Shown: in pieces, positions 42,697 through 51,951 of the stretch
Layout of the letters: each line of letters begins with the position of its first letter
Position numbering within the stretch: the first letter of the stretch is position 1
Assembly (NCBI GenBank): GCA_902774155.1
Contig: CACYHF010000018.1
Coordinates: 1-64,000 of the forward strand
Direction: 5' to 3'
Source: an uncultured Bacteroidia bacterium
GTDB taxonomy: Bacteria > Bacteroidota > Bacteroidia > Bacteroidales > UBA932
DNA: 64,000 nt
Notes under the pieces: generated by a model
Database searches by the model: none
What the model was told of the DNA's origin: nothing
Seen by the model: only the letters and a program-made list of their open reading frames with translations
Made by a program: the position numbers and the translations under genes

Positions 42697-44119
42697 GTCC
42701 TCTTACTTTGACATCTTCCAGGTAAACGCGCCCTTGCTGGACAAGCTGGTGCAGGAGGCGATGGCTTCCGGCGGCAGCTACGCAGACCTCTACTTCGAGA
42801 ATACCACCTACGGCAGCCTGCTGCTGCGCGACGGCGCCGTCACTTCCGGCGGCCTCCACGTGGACTTCGGCGTGGGCGTCCGGGTGCTCAGCGGCGAAAA
42901 AACCGGCTACGCGTATGCCGAAAGTACCGCCTGGGAAGACCTGGTGGCCTGCGCCCGCGCCGCCGCGCAGATTGCATCGGCCCCCGTGGACGTAAGTCCT
43001 TACGGCACCCGCAATCCCAGCCGGGGCGAACCCAACCCGGCGGCCGACCGCTACCCCCTGGAGCAGGCCTGGCGCGGCGTGCCCTTATCGGCGTTCCTCC
43101 CCTTCCTCCAGAAACTGGAGGCGGAAGTGCGGCGCCGGGACAACCGGGCGGTGAAAGTGATGGCCAACCTGGCCTTCCAGATGAGCGACATCCTAATGTA
43201 TAACAGCGAGCGGGAACTCAAGTGGGACAGCCGGCCGATGGGCAGCGTATCGCTGTCGGTGGTGTTCCAGCAGAACGGCCTAACCGAGAACAAGTCCACC
43301 TCCCGCAGCTTCCGCAAAGGCGCCGAAATGCTGGATGAAGCCCTCATCCAGGTTATGGCGGAAGAGGTGGTGCACGGCGTGGACGAACGCTTTGCCGCCC
43401 GTCGGCCCAAAGGCGGCCAGATGAGCGTGGTGATGGGTGCAGGCGCTTCGGGCATCCTGCTGCACGAGGCCATGGGACACGCCTTCGAGGCTGATTTCAA
43501 CCGGAAAGGCACCTCCATCTTCGCCGATAAGATGGGCCAGCAAATCTGCCCCCGGGGCATCCAGATCATCGACGACGGCACGTTGGCAGGCAACCGCGGC
43601 GCGCTGAATTTCGACGACGAAGGCATCCCCGGACAGAAGACCTATATGGTGGAGGACGGCGTGCTCACTTCCTATCTGCACGACCGTATTTCCGCTGCCC
43701 ATTACGGCGTGCGTCCCACCGGCAACGGCCGGCGGGAGAGTTTCCGCTACGCCCCCCTGCCCCGTATGCGGGCCACCTATATGGAAAGCGGCAACGCCAC
43801 GGCCCAGGACCTGATTGCCTCCGTGAAGAAAGGCATCTACGTGGACGAATTCTCCAACGGACAGGTCCAGATTGGCGAAGGGGATTTCACCTTCTACGTC
43901 AAATCCGGTTTCCTCATCGAGGAAGGCCGCCTGACCCAGCCCGTGAAGGACATCAACATCATCGGCAACGGCCCTGCCGCCCTGGCCGATATCCGCGGCG
44001 TAGCCGACGACCTGGCCATCGACCCGGGGGCCTGGACCTGCGGCAAGGAACAGTCCGTTCCCGTGAGCTGCGGCATCCCCACCGTATTGATTGGAAGTTT
44101 AACCGTAGGAGGCGAATAG
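42683..44119 (+). CDS. tldD: TldD metallopeptidase subunit
   Basis: A 478-residue protein from the ATG at 42683. It carries the TldD zinc motif HEAMGH (HExxxH) in ILLHEAMGHAFEADFNRKG, SYADLYFENTTYGSL near the start, and GNGRRESFRYAPLPRM before the C-terminal domain. With TldE it forms a heterodimeric protease that degrades unfolded peptides and matures some modified peptides. tldE follows after 1 base. No candidate peptide substrate gene was recognised nearby. Confidence 0.93.
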   Translation: MILSKSSYFDIFQVNAPLLDKLVQEAMASGGSYADLYFENTTYGSLLLRDGAVTSGGLHVDFGVGVRVLSGEKTGYAYAESTAWEDLVACARAAAQIASAPVDVSPYGTRNPSRGEPNPAADRYPLEQAWRGVPLSAFLPFLQKLEAEVRRRDNRAVKVMANLAFQMSDILMYNSERELKWDSRPMGSVSLSVVFQQNGLTENKSTSRSFRKGAEMLDEALIQVMAEEVVHGVDERFAARRPKGGQMSVVMGAGASGILLHEAMGHAFEADFNRKGTSIFADKMGQQICPRGIQIIDDGTLAGNRGALNFDDEGIPGQKTYMVEDGVLTSYLHDRISAAHYGVRPTGNGRRESFRYAPLPRMRATYMESGNATAQDLIASVKKGIYVDEFSNGQVQIGEGDFTFYVKSGFLIEEGRLTQPVKDINIIGNGPAALADIRGVADDLAIDPGAWTCGKEQSVPVSCGIPTVLIGSLTVGGE

Positions 44120-44120
44120 G

Positions 44121-45464
44121 ATGGTAAAAGCCCTGCTTACACAAGAAGAGATAGCCCTGGCCCGGCATTGCCTGGCCTATGCACAGGAACAAGGTGCCCA
44201 GAAAGTGCGCATCACCCTGTCCAAGAGCCTGATGAACCTGGTGGGCCTGCTCAACGGCGAGGTGGACAAGACCGCCCACGCGCTGGACCGTAGCCTGCAG
44301 CTGCAACTGTTCGTGGAAGGCCGATACGGCGCCTTCTCCAGCAATCGCCTGGAGAAGGAAGGGCTGGAGGCCTTCATCCGCGAGGCCATCGGCACCGTGA
44401 AAATGCTGGAGGCCGATTCCTACCGGGACCTCCCCGCTCCGGAACGCCTGGCCCGGGACGCCGTCTCCGGCCGCGAACTGGACCTGTACGACCCTGCCTA
44501 TGAGACGCTTACGGCCGAGAAGCGCCGGGACCTGGCCCTGGCATCCTGTTACTTTCCCGCTGCACCCGTTTCTGTGGCTTTGGTGGCCGAGGAAGGAGAG
44601 TATTCCGATTCCGTCTTCGATTCCCTGACGCTGGATTCCCAAGGCCTGTATGCCCGGCATACGGAAAGTTCCTTTGAAATTGGGTACGAATCCACGGTGG
44701 AAGACGCCGCCGGTAATCATTTCTCCTCCTACTGGTGGGACGCCACGCCGCGGCTGCAGGACCTTCAGTGGAAGGACTGCGCCGCCACGGCTTGCCGGCG
44801 GGCGGTGGCCCAGATCGGCCCGCAGAGCGTTCCCGGCGGGAAATACACCCTCATCGTAGACAGTGAATGCGCCGCCAAACTGCTTACGCCCGTGCTCAAT
44901 GCGCTGGGCGGCTTCTCCCTGCAGCAGAAGAACTCCTTCCTGGTGGACAGCCTGGATAAAAAGCTGTTCCCGGAGCAGCTCACCATTCTGGACGCTCCCC
45001 GTACGCCCGGCGACACCGGCTGCCGCCTCTTCGACAGCGAAGGCGTAGCCACCCTGGAGCGCGCGATCATCGAGAAAGGCGTAGTAAAGACTTATTTCTT
45101 AAATACTTATATGGCCGCCAAGATGGGCCTTCCGCCCACCGCGGAAGATGCCACCCGCGTGAAGTTGATGCCGGTTGGAGAGGCTCGGACCCTGGAAGAC
45201 CTCCTGCAGCAGGTGGGCGACGGCATACTGGTCACCGGCTTCAACGGCGGCAATTCCAACCCGGCCACCGGCAACTTCTCCTACGGCATCGAGGGCTTCC
45301 TCATCCAGGGCGGCCAGCGCGTACATCCCGTGCGCGAACTGCTCATCACCGGCAACTTCCTCACCCTCTGGGGAAATCTCCTGGCCACCGCCCGGGACGC
45401 CCGCCCCTGCCTGTCCAAACTCATCCCCTCCCTCGCCTTCACCAATGTAGATGTCAGCGCATGA
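44121..45464 (+). CDS. tldE: TldE/PmbA family protein
   Basis: A 447-residue partner of TldD. It shows VDKTAHALDRSLQLQLFVEG, SAEKR-type helices, GKYTLIVDSECAAKLLTPVL, NSFLVDSLDKKLFPEQLTI, a C-terminal TGFNGGNSNPATGNFSYGI block and GNFLTLWGNL. It lacks the HExxxH zinc motif, as expected for TldE. It acts with the preceding TldD. It overlaps the next gene by 4 bases (ATGA). Confidence 0.92.
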   Translation: MVKALLTQEEIALARHCLAYAQEQGAQKVRITLSKSLMNLVGLLNGEVDKTAHALDRSLQLQLFVEGRYGAFSSNRLEKEGLEAFIREAIGTVKMLEADSYRDLPAPERLARDAVSGRELDLYDPAYETLTAEKRRDLALASCYFPAAPVSVALVAEEGEYSDSVFDSLTLDSQGLYARHTESSFEIGYESTVEDAAGNHFSSYWWDATPRLQDLQWKDCAATACRRAVAQIGPQSVPGGKYTLIVDSECAAKLLTPVLNALGGFSLQQKNSFLVDSLDKKLFPEQLTILDAPRTPGDTGCRLFDSEGVATLERAIIEKGVVKTYFLNTYMAAKMGLPPTAEDATRVKLMPVGEARTLEDLLQQVGDGILVTGFNGGNSNPATGNFSYGIEGFLIQGGQRVHPVRELLITGNFLTLWGNLLATARDARPCLSKLIPSLAFTNVDVSA

Positions 45465-46480
45465 AGACTGCTGTTGTCATATTGAATTATAACACAAAGG
45501 ATTACCTTCGTAAATTTTTGCCGGGCCTGGTGGCCTCCTGCGCCGGTCTGGACGCCCAAGTGGTAGTGGCCGACAACGCCTCCACCGACGGAAGTGCCGC
45601 CCTTATGCAGGCCGAATTCCCGGACGTTCCGCTCATCGGGCTGGACCAGAATTACGGCTTCACGGGCGGCTACAACCGCGCCCTGGCGCAGCTGGAGGCC
45701 GATTATTACCTGCTCATCAACTCCGATATCGAAGTGCCGGAAGGCTGGCTGCAGCCCCTGGTGGACTGGATGGACAGCCATCCGGACTGCGGCGCCTGCG
45801 GGCCCAAGCTGATCTCCTATGCCCAGCGCGACACCTTCGAATACGCCGGTGCGGCGGGCGGCCTGGTGGACCGCTACGGCTATCCCTTCTGCCGCGGACG
45901 CATCCTCCAGAAAATAGAAAAAGACCACGGCCAGTATGACACCCCGGCCAATGTACTGTGGGTGAGCGGCGCCTGCCTGCTGGTGCGCGCCAGTGTCTGG
46001 AAAACCCTGGGCGGCCTGGACGAGCGTTTCTTCTGCCATATGGAAGAGATCGATCTATGCTGGCGTATGCAGCTCCACGGCTGGAAAGTGACCGTAGTGC
46101 CCCAGTCCCACGTGTATCACATCGGCGGCGGCACCCTCCCCAACGAATCTCCCTTCAAACTCCGCCTCAACTTCCGCAACAACCTCCTCCTCCTGGAGAA
46201 CAACCTCCCGGCCACCTTTATGGCCGAAGGACTATCGGCCCAGGAAGCCCGTAAGAAGGCCCGCCGCCGCATCTTCACCCGTATGTGCCTGGACGGGCTC
46301 TCATCCCTCAACTACCTCATTACCAAGCGCTGGAGCTTCTACAATGCCGTAGTGCAGGCCCACAAGGAATACCGTCAGCTCCGCCAACCCGGCCCCCTCC
46401 CCCCGCACCCCCACAAACCCGAAGGCCTGTACAATGGCTGCATCATTCCGCGCGCGTTCGCGTTGTTCAGAAAAAAATAG
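45461..46480 (+). CDS. Glycosyltransferase family 2 (rhamnosyltransferase-like)
   Basis: A 339-residue GT-A enzyme. It shows VVILNYNTKDYLRKFLP, VVVADNASTDGSAALM, GFTGGYNRALAQL, LLINSDIEVPEGWL with the DxD-type SD residues, GACLLVRASVW and GGLDERFFCHMEEIDLCWR. These blocks are typical of transferases that add rhamnose or similar sugars to cell-surface glycans. The start overlaps tldE by 4 bases. C-terminal basic and proline-rich segments follow the catalytic domain. Confidence 0.88.
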   Translation: MKTAVVILNYNTKDYLRKFLPGLVASCAGLDAQVVVADNASTDGSAALMQAEFPDVPLIGLDQNYGFTGGYNRALAQLEADYYLLINSDIEVPEGWLQPLVDWMDSHPDCGACGPKLISYAQRDTFEYAGAAGGLVDRYGYPFCRGRILQKIEKDHGQYDTPANVLWVSGACLLVRASVWKTLGGLDERFFCHMEEIDLCWRMQLHGWKVTVVPQSHVYHIGGGTLPNESPFKLRLNFRNNLLLLENNLPATFMAEGLSAQEARKKARRRIFTRMCLDGLSSLNYLITKRWSFYNAVVQAHKEYRQLRQPGPLPPHPHKPEGLYNGCIIPRAFALFRKK

Positions 46481-46488
46481 TATATTTG
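46481..46488 (+). promoter_or_regulatory. Promoter -7 element for trkA
   Basis: TATATTTG is an exact match directly after the stop of the GT2 gene, 26 bases before the trkA ATG. Confidence 0.55.
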
Positions 46489-46514
46489 CAGGATAGGTGA
46501 AATGATATAACGCT

Positions 46515-47882
46515 ATGAAGATTATCATTGAAGGAGCCGGACAGACCGGATCGCACCTGGCCAAGATGCTCAGCGTGGAGTCCAACGAGATTGCCGTCAT
46601 CGACAGCGATTCCGCCCGGATCCGCCAGCTGGCCACCCAGGCCGACGTAGTCACCCTGCAGGGACCGCCCTCCAACATCGGCCTGCTCAAGGAAGCAGGC
46701 TGCGCGGATGCAGACCTTTTCATCGCCGTGAATCCCCGAATGGACCAGAGCGTGAACATCGTCAGCGCCCTGCTGGCCAAGAAACTGGGCACCAAGCGCG
46801 TGATTGCCCGCATCGACGACCAGGCGTACCTCTCCCCGGAGAACAAACTGCTGTTCAAGGATATGGGCCTGGATATGATGTTCTTCCCGGAGAAGAGTGC
46901 CAGCGACGAAATTGTGGATATGCTGCGCAGCAATACCTCGGCCGATACCCTGGACTTCGCCCGCGGCAAACTCCAGCTCACCGTGTTCAAGCTGGACGAC
47001 GACTCCCCCCTCCTGGATATGAACGTGGCGGAATTCGCCCACGCCGTGAAGCAGAAGCAGGCCGATGCCGATTTCCGCATCGTGGCCATCTCCAGAGGCG
47101 GTAAGACCATCATCCCCAAATTCGACACCGGGTTCAAGTACCACGACTTCCTCTACATCATCGCCCGCCGCGACGCCATGCCCGCCCTGATGAAATTCCT
47201 GGGCAAGGACAAGATCGACATCCGCCGCGTGATGATCCTGGGCGGCAGCGAGATCGGCCATATGGTGGCGGAAAAACTGGCCACGATGAAGCTGGACGAC
47301 ATCAAGCTCATCGACATCAACCGTGAGCATTGCCGATACCTCTCGGAAGTCCTTCCCGACGAAGTGAGCGTGGTATGCGGAGACGTCCGCAACTCGGACT
47401 TCCTCCTGGAAGAGGATATGCGCAGCTACCAGGCAGTGCTTTCCTTCACCGGCAACGACGAAGTGAACATCCTCGCCTGCGTGGTGGCCAAAAAGCTGGG
47501 CGTCCCCCGTGTCATCGCCCAGGTGGAAAACCTGGAATACCTGCGCCTGGCCGAAGAAATGGGCGTAGATACCGTGATCAACAAGAAACTGATTACCGCC
47601 AGCCGCATCTTCAAGTTCACCCTCAGTGACAAGGTGCGTTCCGTGCGCTATGTGAGCGGAACGGATGCGGAGGTACTGGAATATACGGCCGCGCCGGATT
47701 CCCGCGTGACCAAGGGCATCCTGAAAGACATCGAGTTCCCTTCGGACGCCATCATCGGCGGCGTGATCCGCGGCGGAGACAGCTTCATCGCCGTGGGCCA
47801 CACCCATATCGAGCCCTATGACCGTGTGGCGGTGTTCGCACTGCCCGAAGCCGTGAAAGAAGTAGATAAAATGTTCAGATAA
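46515..47882 (+). CDS. trkA: Trk system potassium uptake protein TrkA
   Basis: A 455-residue protein with two tandem RCK modules. Each has an NAD-type fold (IIEGAGQTGSHLAKML at the start, VMILGGSEIGHMVAEKLA at about residue 237) followed by an RCK-C domain. It is the cytoplasmic regulatory subunit that gates TrkH for K+ uptake, binding nucleotides. trkH is not adjacent. It lies 3 bases before mmdA, which fits a theme of ion homeostasis. Confidence 0.92.
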   Translation: MKIIIEGAGQTGSHLAKMLSVESNEIAVIDSDSARIRQLATQADVVTLQGPPSNIGLLKEAGCADADLFIAVNPRMDQSVNIVSALLAKKLGTKRVIARIDDQAYLSPENKLLFKDMGLDMMFFPEKSASDEIVDMLRSNTSADTLDFARGKLQLTVFKLDDDSPLLDMNVAEFAHAVKQKQADADFRIVAISRGGKTIIPKFDTGFKYHDFLYIIARRDAMPALMKFLGKDKIDIRRVMILGGSEIGHMVAEKLATMKLDDIKLIDINREHCRYLSEVLPDEVSVVCGDVRNSDFLLEEDMRSYQAVLSFTGNDEVNILACVVAKKLGVPRVIAQVENLEYLRLAEEMGVDTVINKKLITASRIFKFTLSDKVRSVRYVSGTDAEVLEYTAAPDSRVTKGILKDIEFPSDAIIGGVIRGGDSFIAVGHTHIEPYDRVAVFALPEAVKEVDKMFR

Positions 47883-47885
47883 GCT

Positions 47886-49442
47886 ATGAGTATTCAAAGC
47901 GAAAATATTGAAAAGCTGGTGCAGCGGCGGGAGAAAGCCCGCCTGGGCGGCGGCGCAAAACGCATCGACGCCCAGCACGCCAAAGGAAAAAAAACGGCGC
48001 GTGAACGCCTGGCCCTGCTGCTGGATCCCGGCAGTTTCGAGGAATTCGACATGTTTGTGCAGCACCGTTGCACCAACTTTGGGATGGAGCAGAACCATCC
48101 GGACGGCGACGGCGTGGTCACCGGCTGCGGCACCATTGGCGGCCGCCTGGTGTACGTGTTCGCCCAGGATTTCACGGTGAACGGCGGCTCCCTGTCCAAG
48201 ACCATGAGCGAGAAAATCGTGAAGGTGCAGGAAATGGCCCTTCGCAACGGCGCGCCCTGTATCGGCCTGAACGATTCCGGCGGCGCCCGCATCCAGGAAG
48301 GCATCGACGCCCTGGCCGGCTACGGAGAAATCTTCGAGCGCAACATCCTGAGCAGCGGCGTGGTACCCCAGATCAGCTGCATCCTGGGTCCCTGCGCCGG
48401 CGGTGCGGTGTACTCCCCCGCCCTCACGGACTTCACCCTTATGGTCAAGAACACGTCCTATATGTTCCTCACCGGCCCGGCCGTGGTGAAAAGCGTCACC
48501 GGCGAGCAGGTGAACCAGGAAGAGCTGGGCGGTGCGGCCGTCCACGCCTCCAAGAGCGGCGTGGCCCATTTCGCGGCCGATTCGGAAGAACAGGCCCTCT
48601 CCACCATCCGCGAACTGCTGGACTATCTTCCCCAGAACAACCTGGAGACCGCTCCCCTGGTGGAATCGGCCGATCCCATCAACCGCGTGGATGACGCTCT
48701 GAACAGCATTGTGCCCGACAATCCCAACAAGGCATACGATATGTATGCCGTAATCAAGAGCATCGTGGACGATGGCAAGTTCCTCGAAGTGCACAAGGAA
48801 TTCGCCAAGAATATCATCGTGGGCTTTGCCCGCCTGAACGGCCGCAGCGTGGGCGTGGTGGCCAACCAGCCCGCAGTACTGGCCGGCGTGCTGGACATCA
48901 ACGCCAGCCGCAAGGCCGCCCGCTTCGTCCGCTTCTGCGACGCCTTCAACATCCCGCTGGTTACCCTGGTGGATGTCCCGGGCTTCCTGCCCGGCACCCA
49001 GCAGGAATACGGCGCCATCATCACCAACGGCGCCAAATTGCTGTACGCCTACGGAGAAGCCACGGTGCCCAAGGTAACCGTCACCTTACGCAAAGGTTAC
49101 GGTGGCGCCCATATCGTGATGAGCTGCAAGCAGCTGCGGGGAGACATCAACTACGCCTGGCCCAGCGCACAGATTGCCGTGATGGGGGCCGATGGCGCCG
49201 TGAACGTGCTTTACGCCAAGGAAATGAAGGAAGATCCGGAGAAGGCCCAGGCCATCTTCGATGAGAAGAAGAAGGAATACGAAGACCTCTTCTCCAACCC
49301 GTACCAGGCCGCCCAGAAGGGCTATATCGATGACGTGATCGAACCGCGCAACACGCGTTTCCGCGTGATCCGCGCCCTGGAGCAACTCGCCGGCAAACGG
49401 CAGGAGATCCCCGCCAAGAAACACGATAACCTGCCGCTGTAG
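47886..49442 (+). CDS. mmdA: Methylmalonyl-CoA decarboxylase alpha (carboxyltransferase) subunit
   Basis: A 518-residue carboxyltransferase. It shows [85 protein letters not shown] and [13 protein letters not shown]. Together with the next genes it forms the Na+-pumping decarboxylase. The alpha subunit moves the carboxyl group from methylmalonyl-CoA to biotin, yielding propionyl-CoA. Homologous glutaconyl- and acyl-CoA carboxylase subunits look alike, but the linked beta and gamma subunits favour the decarboxylase. Confidence 0.93.
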   Translation: MSIQSENIEKLVQRREKARLGGGAKRIDAQHAKGKKTARERLALLLDPGSFEEFDMFVQHRCTNFGMEQNHPDGDGVVTGCGTIGGRLVYVFAQDFTVNGGSLSKTMSEKIVKVQEMALRNGAPCIGLNDSGGARIQEGIDALAGYGEIFERNILSSGVVPQISCILGPCAGGAVYSPALTDFTLMVKNTSYMFLTGPAVVKSVTGEQVNQEELGGAAVHASKSGVAHFAADSEEQALSTIRELLDYLPQNNLETAPLVESADPINRVDDALNSIVPDNPNKAYDMYAVIKSIVDDGKFLEVHKEFAKNIIVGFARLNGRSVGVVANQPAVLAGVLDINASRKAARFVRFCDAFNIPLVTLVDVPGFLPGTQQEYGAIITNGAKLLYAYGEATVPKVTVTLRKGYGGAHIVMSCKQLRGDINYAWPSAQIAVMGADGAVNVLYAKEMKEDPEKAQAIFDEKKKEYEDLFSNPYQAAQKGYIDDVIEPRNTRFRVIRALEQLAGKRQEIPAKKHDNLPL

Positions 49443-49445
49443 CCT

Positions 49446-50354
49446 ATGAGAAAGTTCCTTCTTACGGTTCTTACCGCGCTGTCGGCCCTGGCCCTGCACG
49501 CCCAGAACGTCAGTGACCTCATCATCTCCGAGGCCCTGGCGCAGCCGGATTCCACCGGCATCCTGGACGGATACGGCCGGCGCGGCGGCTGGGTGGAACT
49601 GTACAACAAATCCACGGGGACCGTGAACTACGCCGGTTGCTTCCTAACGGACGACCGCACGCAGCTCCGGAAAAGCATCATCCCCAAGAGCGACAACCGC
49701 ACCAAACTGGGTCCCCGTCAAGTGGTGCTCTTCTATTGCAGCGGCAACCGGCACGACGGCACCTTCTACACAGACTTCACGCTGGCGCCCGGAAAGACCG
49801 TATACCTGGTTTCCAATGATGGCAGAACTATCATTGACTCCCTGCAAATACCTGCCAATCTGCCGGTTGGCAAATCCGTAGCCAAGCTGGCTCCGGACAT
49901 CCGGCAGCAGGAGTTCGCGGCCCAGGACCAGCCCGCCATCCCTTCCCCCGCCATCCTGAACGGAGACCGGAACGCCGCCTCCCGCGGTGAACTGATGAAG
50001 GAGCGGGACCCGCACGGCTGGATCCTCTCCGTCACCTCTGTGAGCGTTGTTTTCAGCGCCCTCGCCATCCTGTGGTTCCTTTTCTGGTTCCTGTTCGACC
50101 GCCGCGCCAAGAAAAAGGCCGAACACAAGCCGGCCAAGGTGGTGAAGGGCACACCCGATGCCGAGATAGCGGCCGCCATCGCCGTGGCCCTGGATATGGA
50201 GGATTCCGGAGACGTGTACGCCGCCATTGCCACGGCCGTGCACCTGTACCTCACGGAATGCGTCCACGATGCAGAACCCGGCATTGTCACCATCACCCGC
50301 AAGGAATCCGCCTGGAACAACAAAGCATTGACCTTTAGAAAATTACCCAGATAA
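49446..50354 (+). CDS. Lamin-tail domain fused to an OadG-type gamma subunit
   Basis: A 302-residue protein. It has a signal peptide (1-20), an extracytoplasmic lamin-tail-like beta domain (about 22-170; ISEALAQPDS, GGWVELYNKS, LTDDRTQLRK, VLFYCSGNRHDG), one membrane helix at about 192-217, and a cytoplasmic OadG-like region (AAAIAVALDM, AIATAVHLYL). Gamma subunits assemble the decarboxylase complex and bind metal. Classical OadG has only a short periplasmic tail, so the lamin-tail front is an added outside domain seen in Bacteroidetes. The position between mmdA and the biotin carrier supports the role. Confidence 0.8.
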   Translation: MRKFLLTVLTALSALALHAQNVSDLIISEALAQPDSTGILDGYGRRGGWVELYNKSTGTVNYAGCFLTDDRTQLRKSIIPKSDNRTKLGPRQVVLFYCSGNRHDGTFYTDFTLAPGKTVYLVSNDGRTIIDSLQIPANLPVGKSVAKLAPDIRQQEFAAQDQPAIPSPAILNGDRNAASRGELMKERDPHGWILSVTSVSVVFSALAILWFLFWFLFDRRAKKKAEHKPAKVVKGTPDAEIAAAIAVALDMEDSGDVYAAIATAVHLYLTECVHDAEPGIVTITRKESAWNNKALTFRKLPR

Positions 50355-50368
50355 TAATAGCATACGAT

Positions 50369-50806
50369 ATGAAAGAGTACACATTCAAAATCAATGGTAA
50401 GGATTACGCTGTAACCATCGGCGAGGCAGAGGGAAAACTGCTGTCCGTGAATGTTAACGGCGCCAACTATCAGGTAGAGCTGGAGAACGCTCCTGTAGCC
50501 GCTCCGGTACAAGCTTCCACGCCTGCTGCTCCTGCAGCGGTAGCCCCGGCTGCAGCACCCGCCGCCGCCCCCGCCGGCGCCCCCGCCGGCGCTGGTGAGA
50601 AGGTCAATTCCCCGCTTCCGGGCGTGATTGTGGAAGTGAGCGTGAAGGAAGGCCAGGCCGTGAAGGCCGGCCAGAAGGTGGCCGTACTGGAAGCCATGAA
50701 GATGGAGAATGAGATTCCCGCCCCCAAGGACGGCACCATCACCGCCATCCACGTCCAGAAGGGTGACAGCATCCTGGAAGGCGCTCCCGTAGTCAGCATC
50801 GCTTAA
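50369..50806 (+). CDS. mmdC: Biotin carboxyl carrier subunit
   Basis: A 145-residue protein. It has an N-terminal beta segment, an alanine- and proline-rich linker (residues 45-75), and a biotinyl domain with the attachment motif EAMKMENEI. The lysine in AMKM is biotinylated. It carries the carboxyl group from MmdA to the membrane subunit MmdB. The gene overlaps mmdB by 1 base (TAATG). Confidence 0.94.
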   Translation: MKEYTFKINGKDYAVTIGEAEGKLLSVNVNGANYQVELENAPVAAPVQASTPAAPAAVAPAAAPAAAPAGAPAGAGEKVNSPLPGVIVEVSVKEGQAVKAGQKVAVLEAMKMENEIPAPKDGTITAIHVQKGDSILEGAPVVSIA

Positions 50807-51951
50807 TGGAACACATTTTCGAATCCCTCGCCCAATTCTGGGAGTACACCGGTTTTGCCAACTGCAGCTGGCAGAACCTGGTGATGATCGGGATCGGCCT
50901 TATCTTCATCACCCTGGCCATCGTGAAGGAGTGGGAGCCTATGTTGCTGGTTCCCATCGGCTTCGGCATGATCGTGGGCAATATTCCCATGTTCCCTGGC
51001 TTGAACATCGGCGTGTATGAAGACGGTTCCGTGCTCAATATCCTGTACCAGGGCGTGAAGCAGGGCTGGTATCCCCCGCTCATCTTCCTGGGCATCGGAG
51101 CCATGACGGACTTCAGCGCCCTCATCTCACAGCCGCGGCTCATCCTCATCGGAGCGGCGGCGCAGATGGGTATCTTCGGTGCCTACCTCCTGGCCCTGGC
51201 CTTCGGCTTTGCTCCCAATGAGGCCGGTGCCATCGGCATCATCGGCGGCGCCGACGGCCCCACGGCCATTTTCCTGAGCTCCAAGCTGGCGCCGGACCTG
51301 ATGGGCGCCATCGCCGTATCGGCCTATTCCTATATGGCGCTGGTACCGGTGATCCAGAAGCCCATCATGCTGCTCCTCACCAACAAGAAGGAGCGGCTCA
51401 TCCGCATGCCGGCCCCGCGCGTGGTGTCCAAGCAGGAGAAGATCATCTTCCCCATCGTGGGCTTCCTCATCACCGCGTTCATCGTGCCCAGCGGCCTGCC
51501 CCTTTTGGGTATGCTCTTCTTCGGTAACCTCCTGAAAGAGAGCGGCGTCACCAAGCGTCTGGCCAACACCGCCAGCGGTCCGCTCATCGACGTGGTCACC
51601 ACCCTCATCGGCCTCACCGTGGGCGCCTCCACCCAGGCCGATAAATTCATCACCCTCAAGTCTTTGCTCATCTTCGGGCTGGGTCTCCTGAGCTTCGTGA
51701 TCGCCACCACCTGCGGCGTGCTCTTCGTGAAGCTGATGAACGTGTTCATCAAGAACCCCGCCAAGAAGATCAACCCGCTCATCGGCAACGCCGGCGTTTC
51801 CGCCGTCCCCGACAGCGCACGCGTCTCCGAGACCGTGGGCCGGGAAATCGACCCTTCGAACCACCTGCTTATGCACGCGATGGGACCCAATGTGGCCGGC
51901 GTGATCGGCAGTGCCGTGGCAGCTGGTATCCTGCTTAGCTTCCTGGGTTAA
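50806..51951 (+). CDS. mmdB: Na+-translocating decarboxylase beta subunit
   Basis: A 381-residue integral membrane protein of the OadB/MmdB/GcdB family. It shows GIGAMTDFSALISQPRL, GIIGGADGPTAIFLSSKLAP (the conserved aspartate for Na+ and proton movement), PIVGFLITAFIVPSGLPLLG and GNAGVSAVPDSARV. It decarboxylates carboxybiotin and couples this to Na+ export. Overlaps of 1 base with mmdC and with the following barrel gene indicate one transcript. Confidence 0.95.
   Translation: MEHIFESLAQFWEYTGFANCSWQNLVMIGIGLIFITLAIVKEWEPMLLVPIGFGMIVGNIPMFPGLNIGVYEDGSVLNILYQGVKQGWYPPLIFLGIGAMTDFSALISQPRLILIGAAAQMGIFGAYLLALAFGFAPNEAGAIGIIGGADGPTAIFLSSKLAPDLMGAIAVSAYSYMALVPVIQKPIMLLLTNKKERLIRMPAPRVVSKQEKIIFPIVGFLITAFIVPSGLPLLGMLFFGNLLKESGVTKRLANTASGPLIDVVTTLIGLTVGASTQADKFITLKSLLIFGLGLLSFVIATTCGVLFVKLMNVFIKNPAKKINPLIGNAGVSAVPDSARVSETVGREIDPSNHLLMHAMGPNVAGVIGSAVAAGILLSFLG

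Noticed and set aside
42683..45464. A TldD/E-processed modified-peptide (RiPP) cluster
   Set aside because: No precursor-like small gene, radical-SAM enzyme or dedicated exporter was found around tldD-tldE. They are probably housekeeping proteases.
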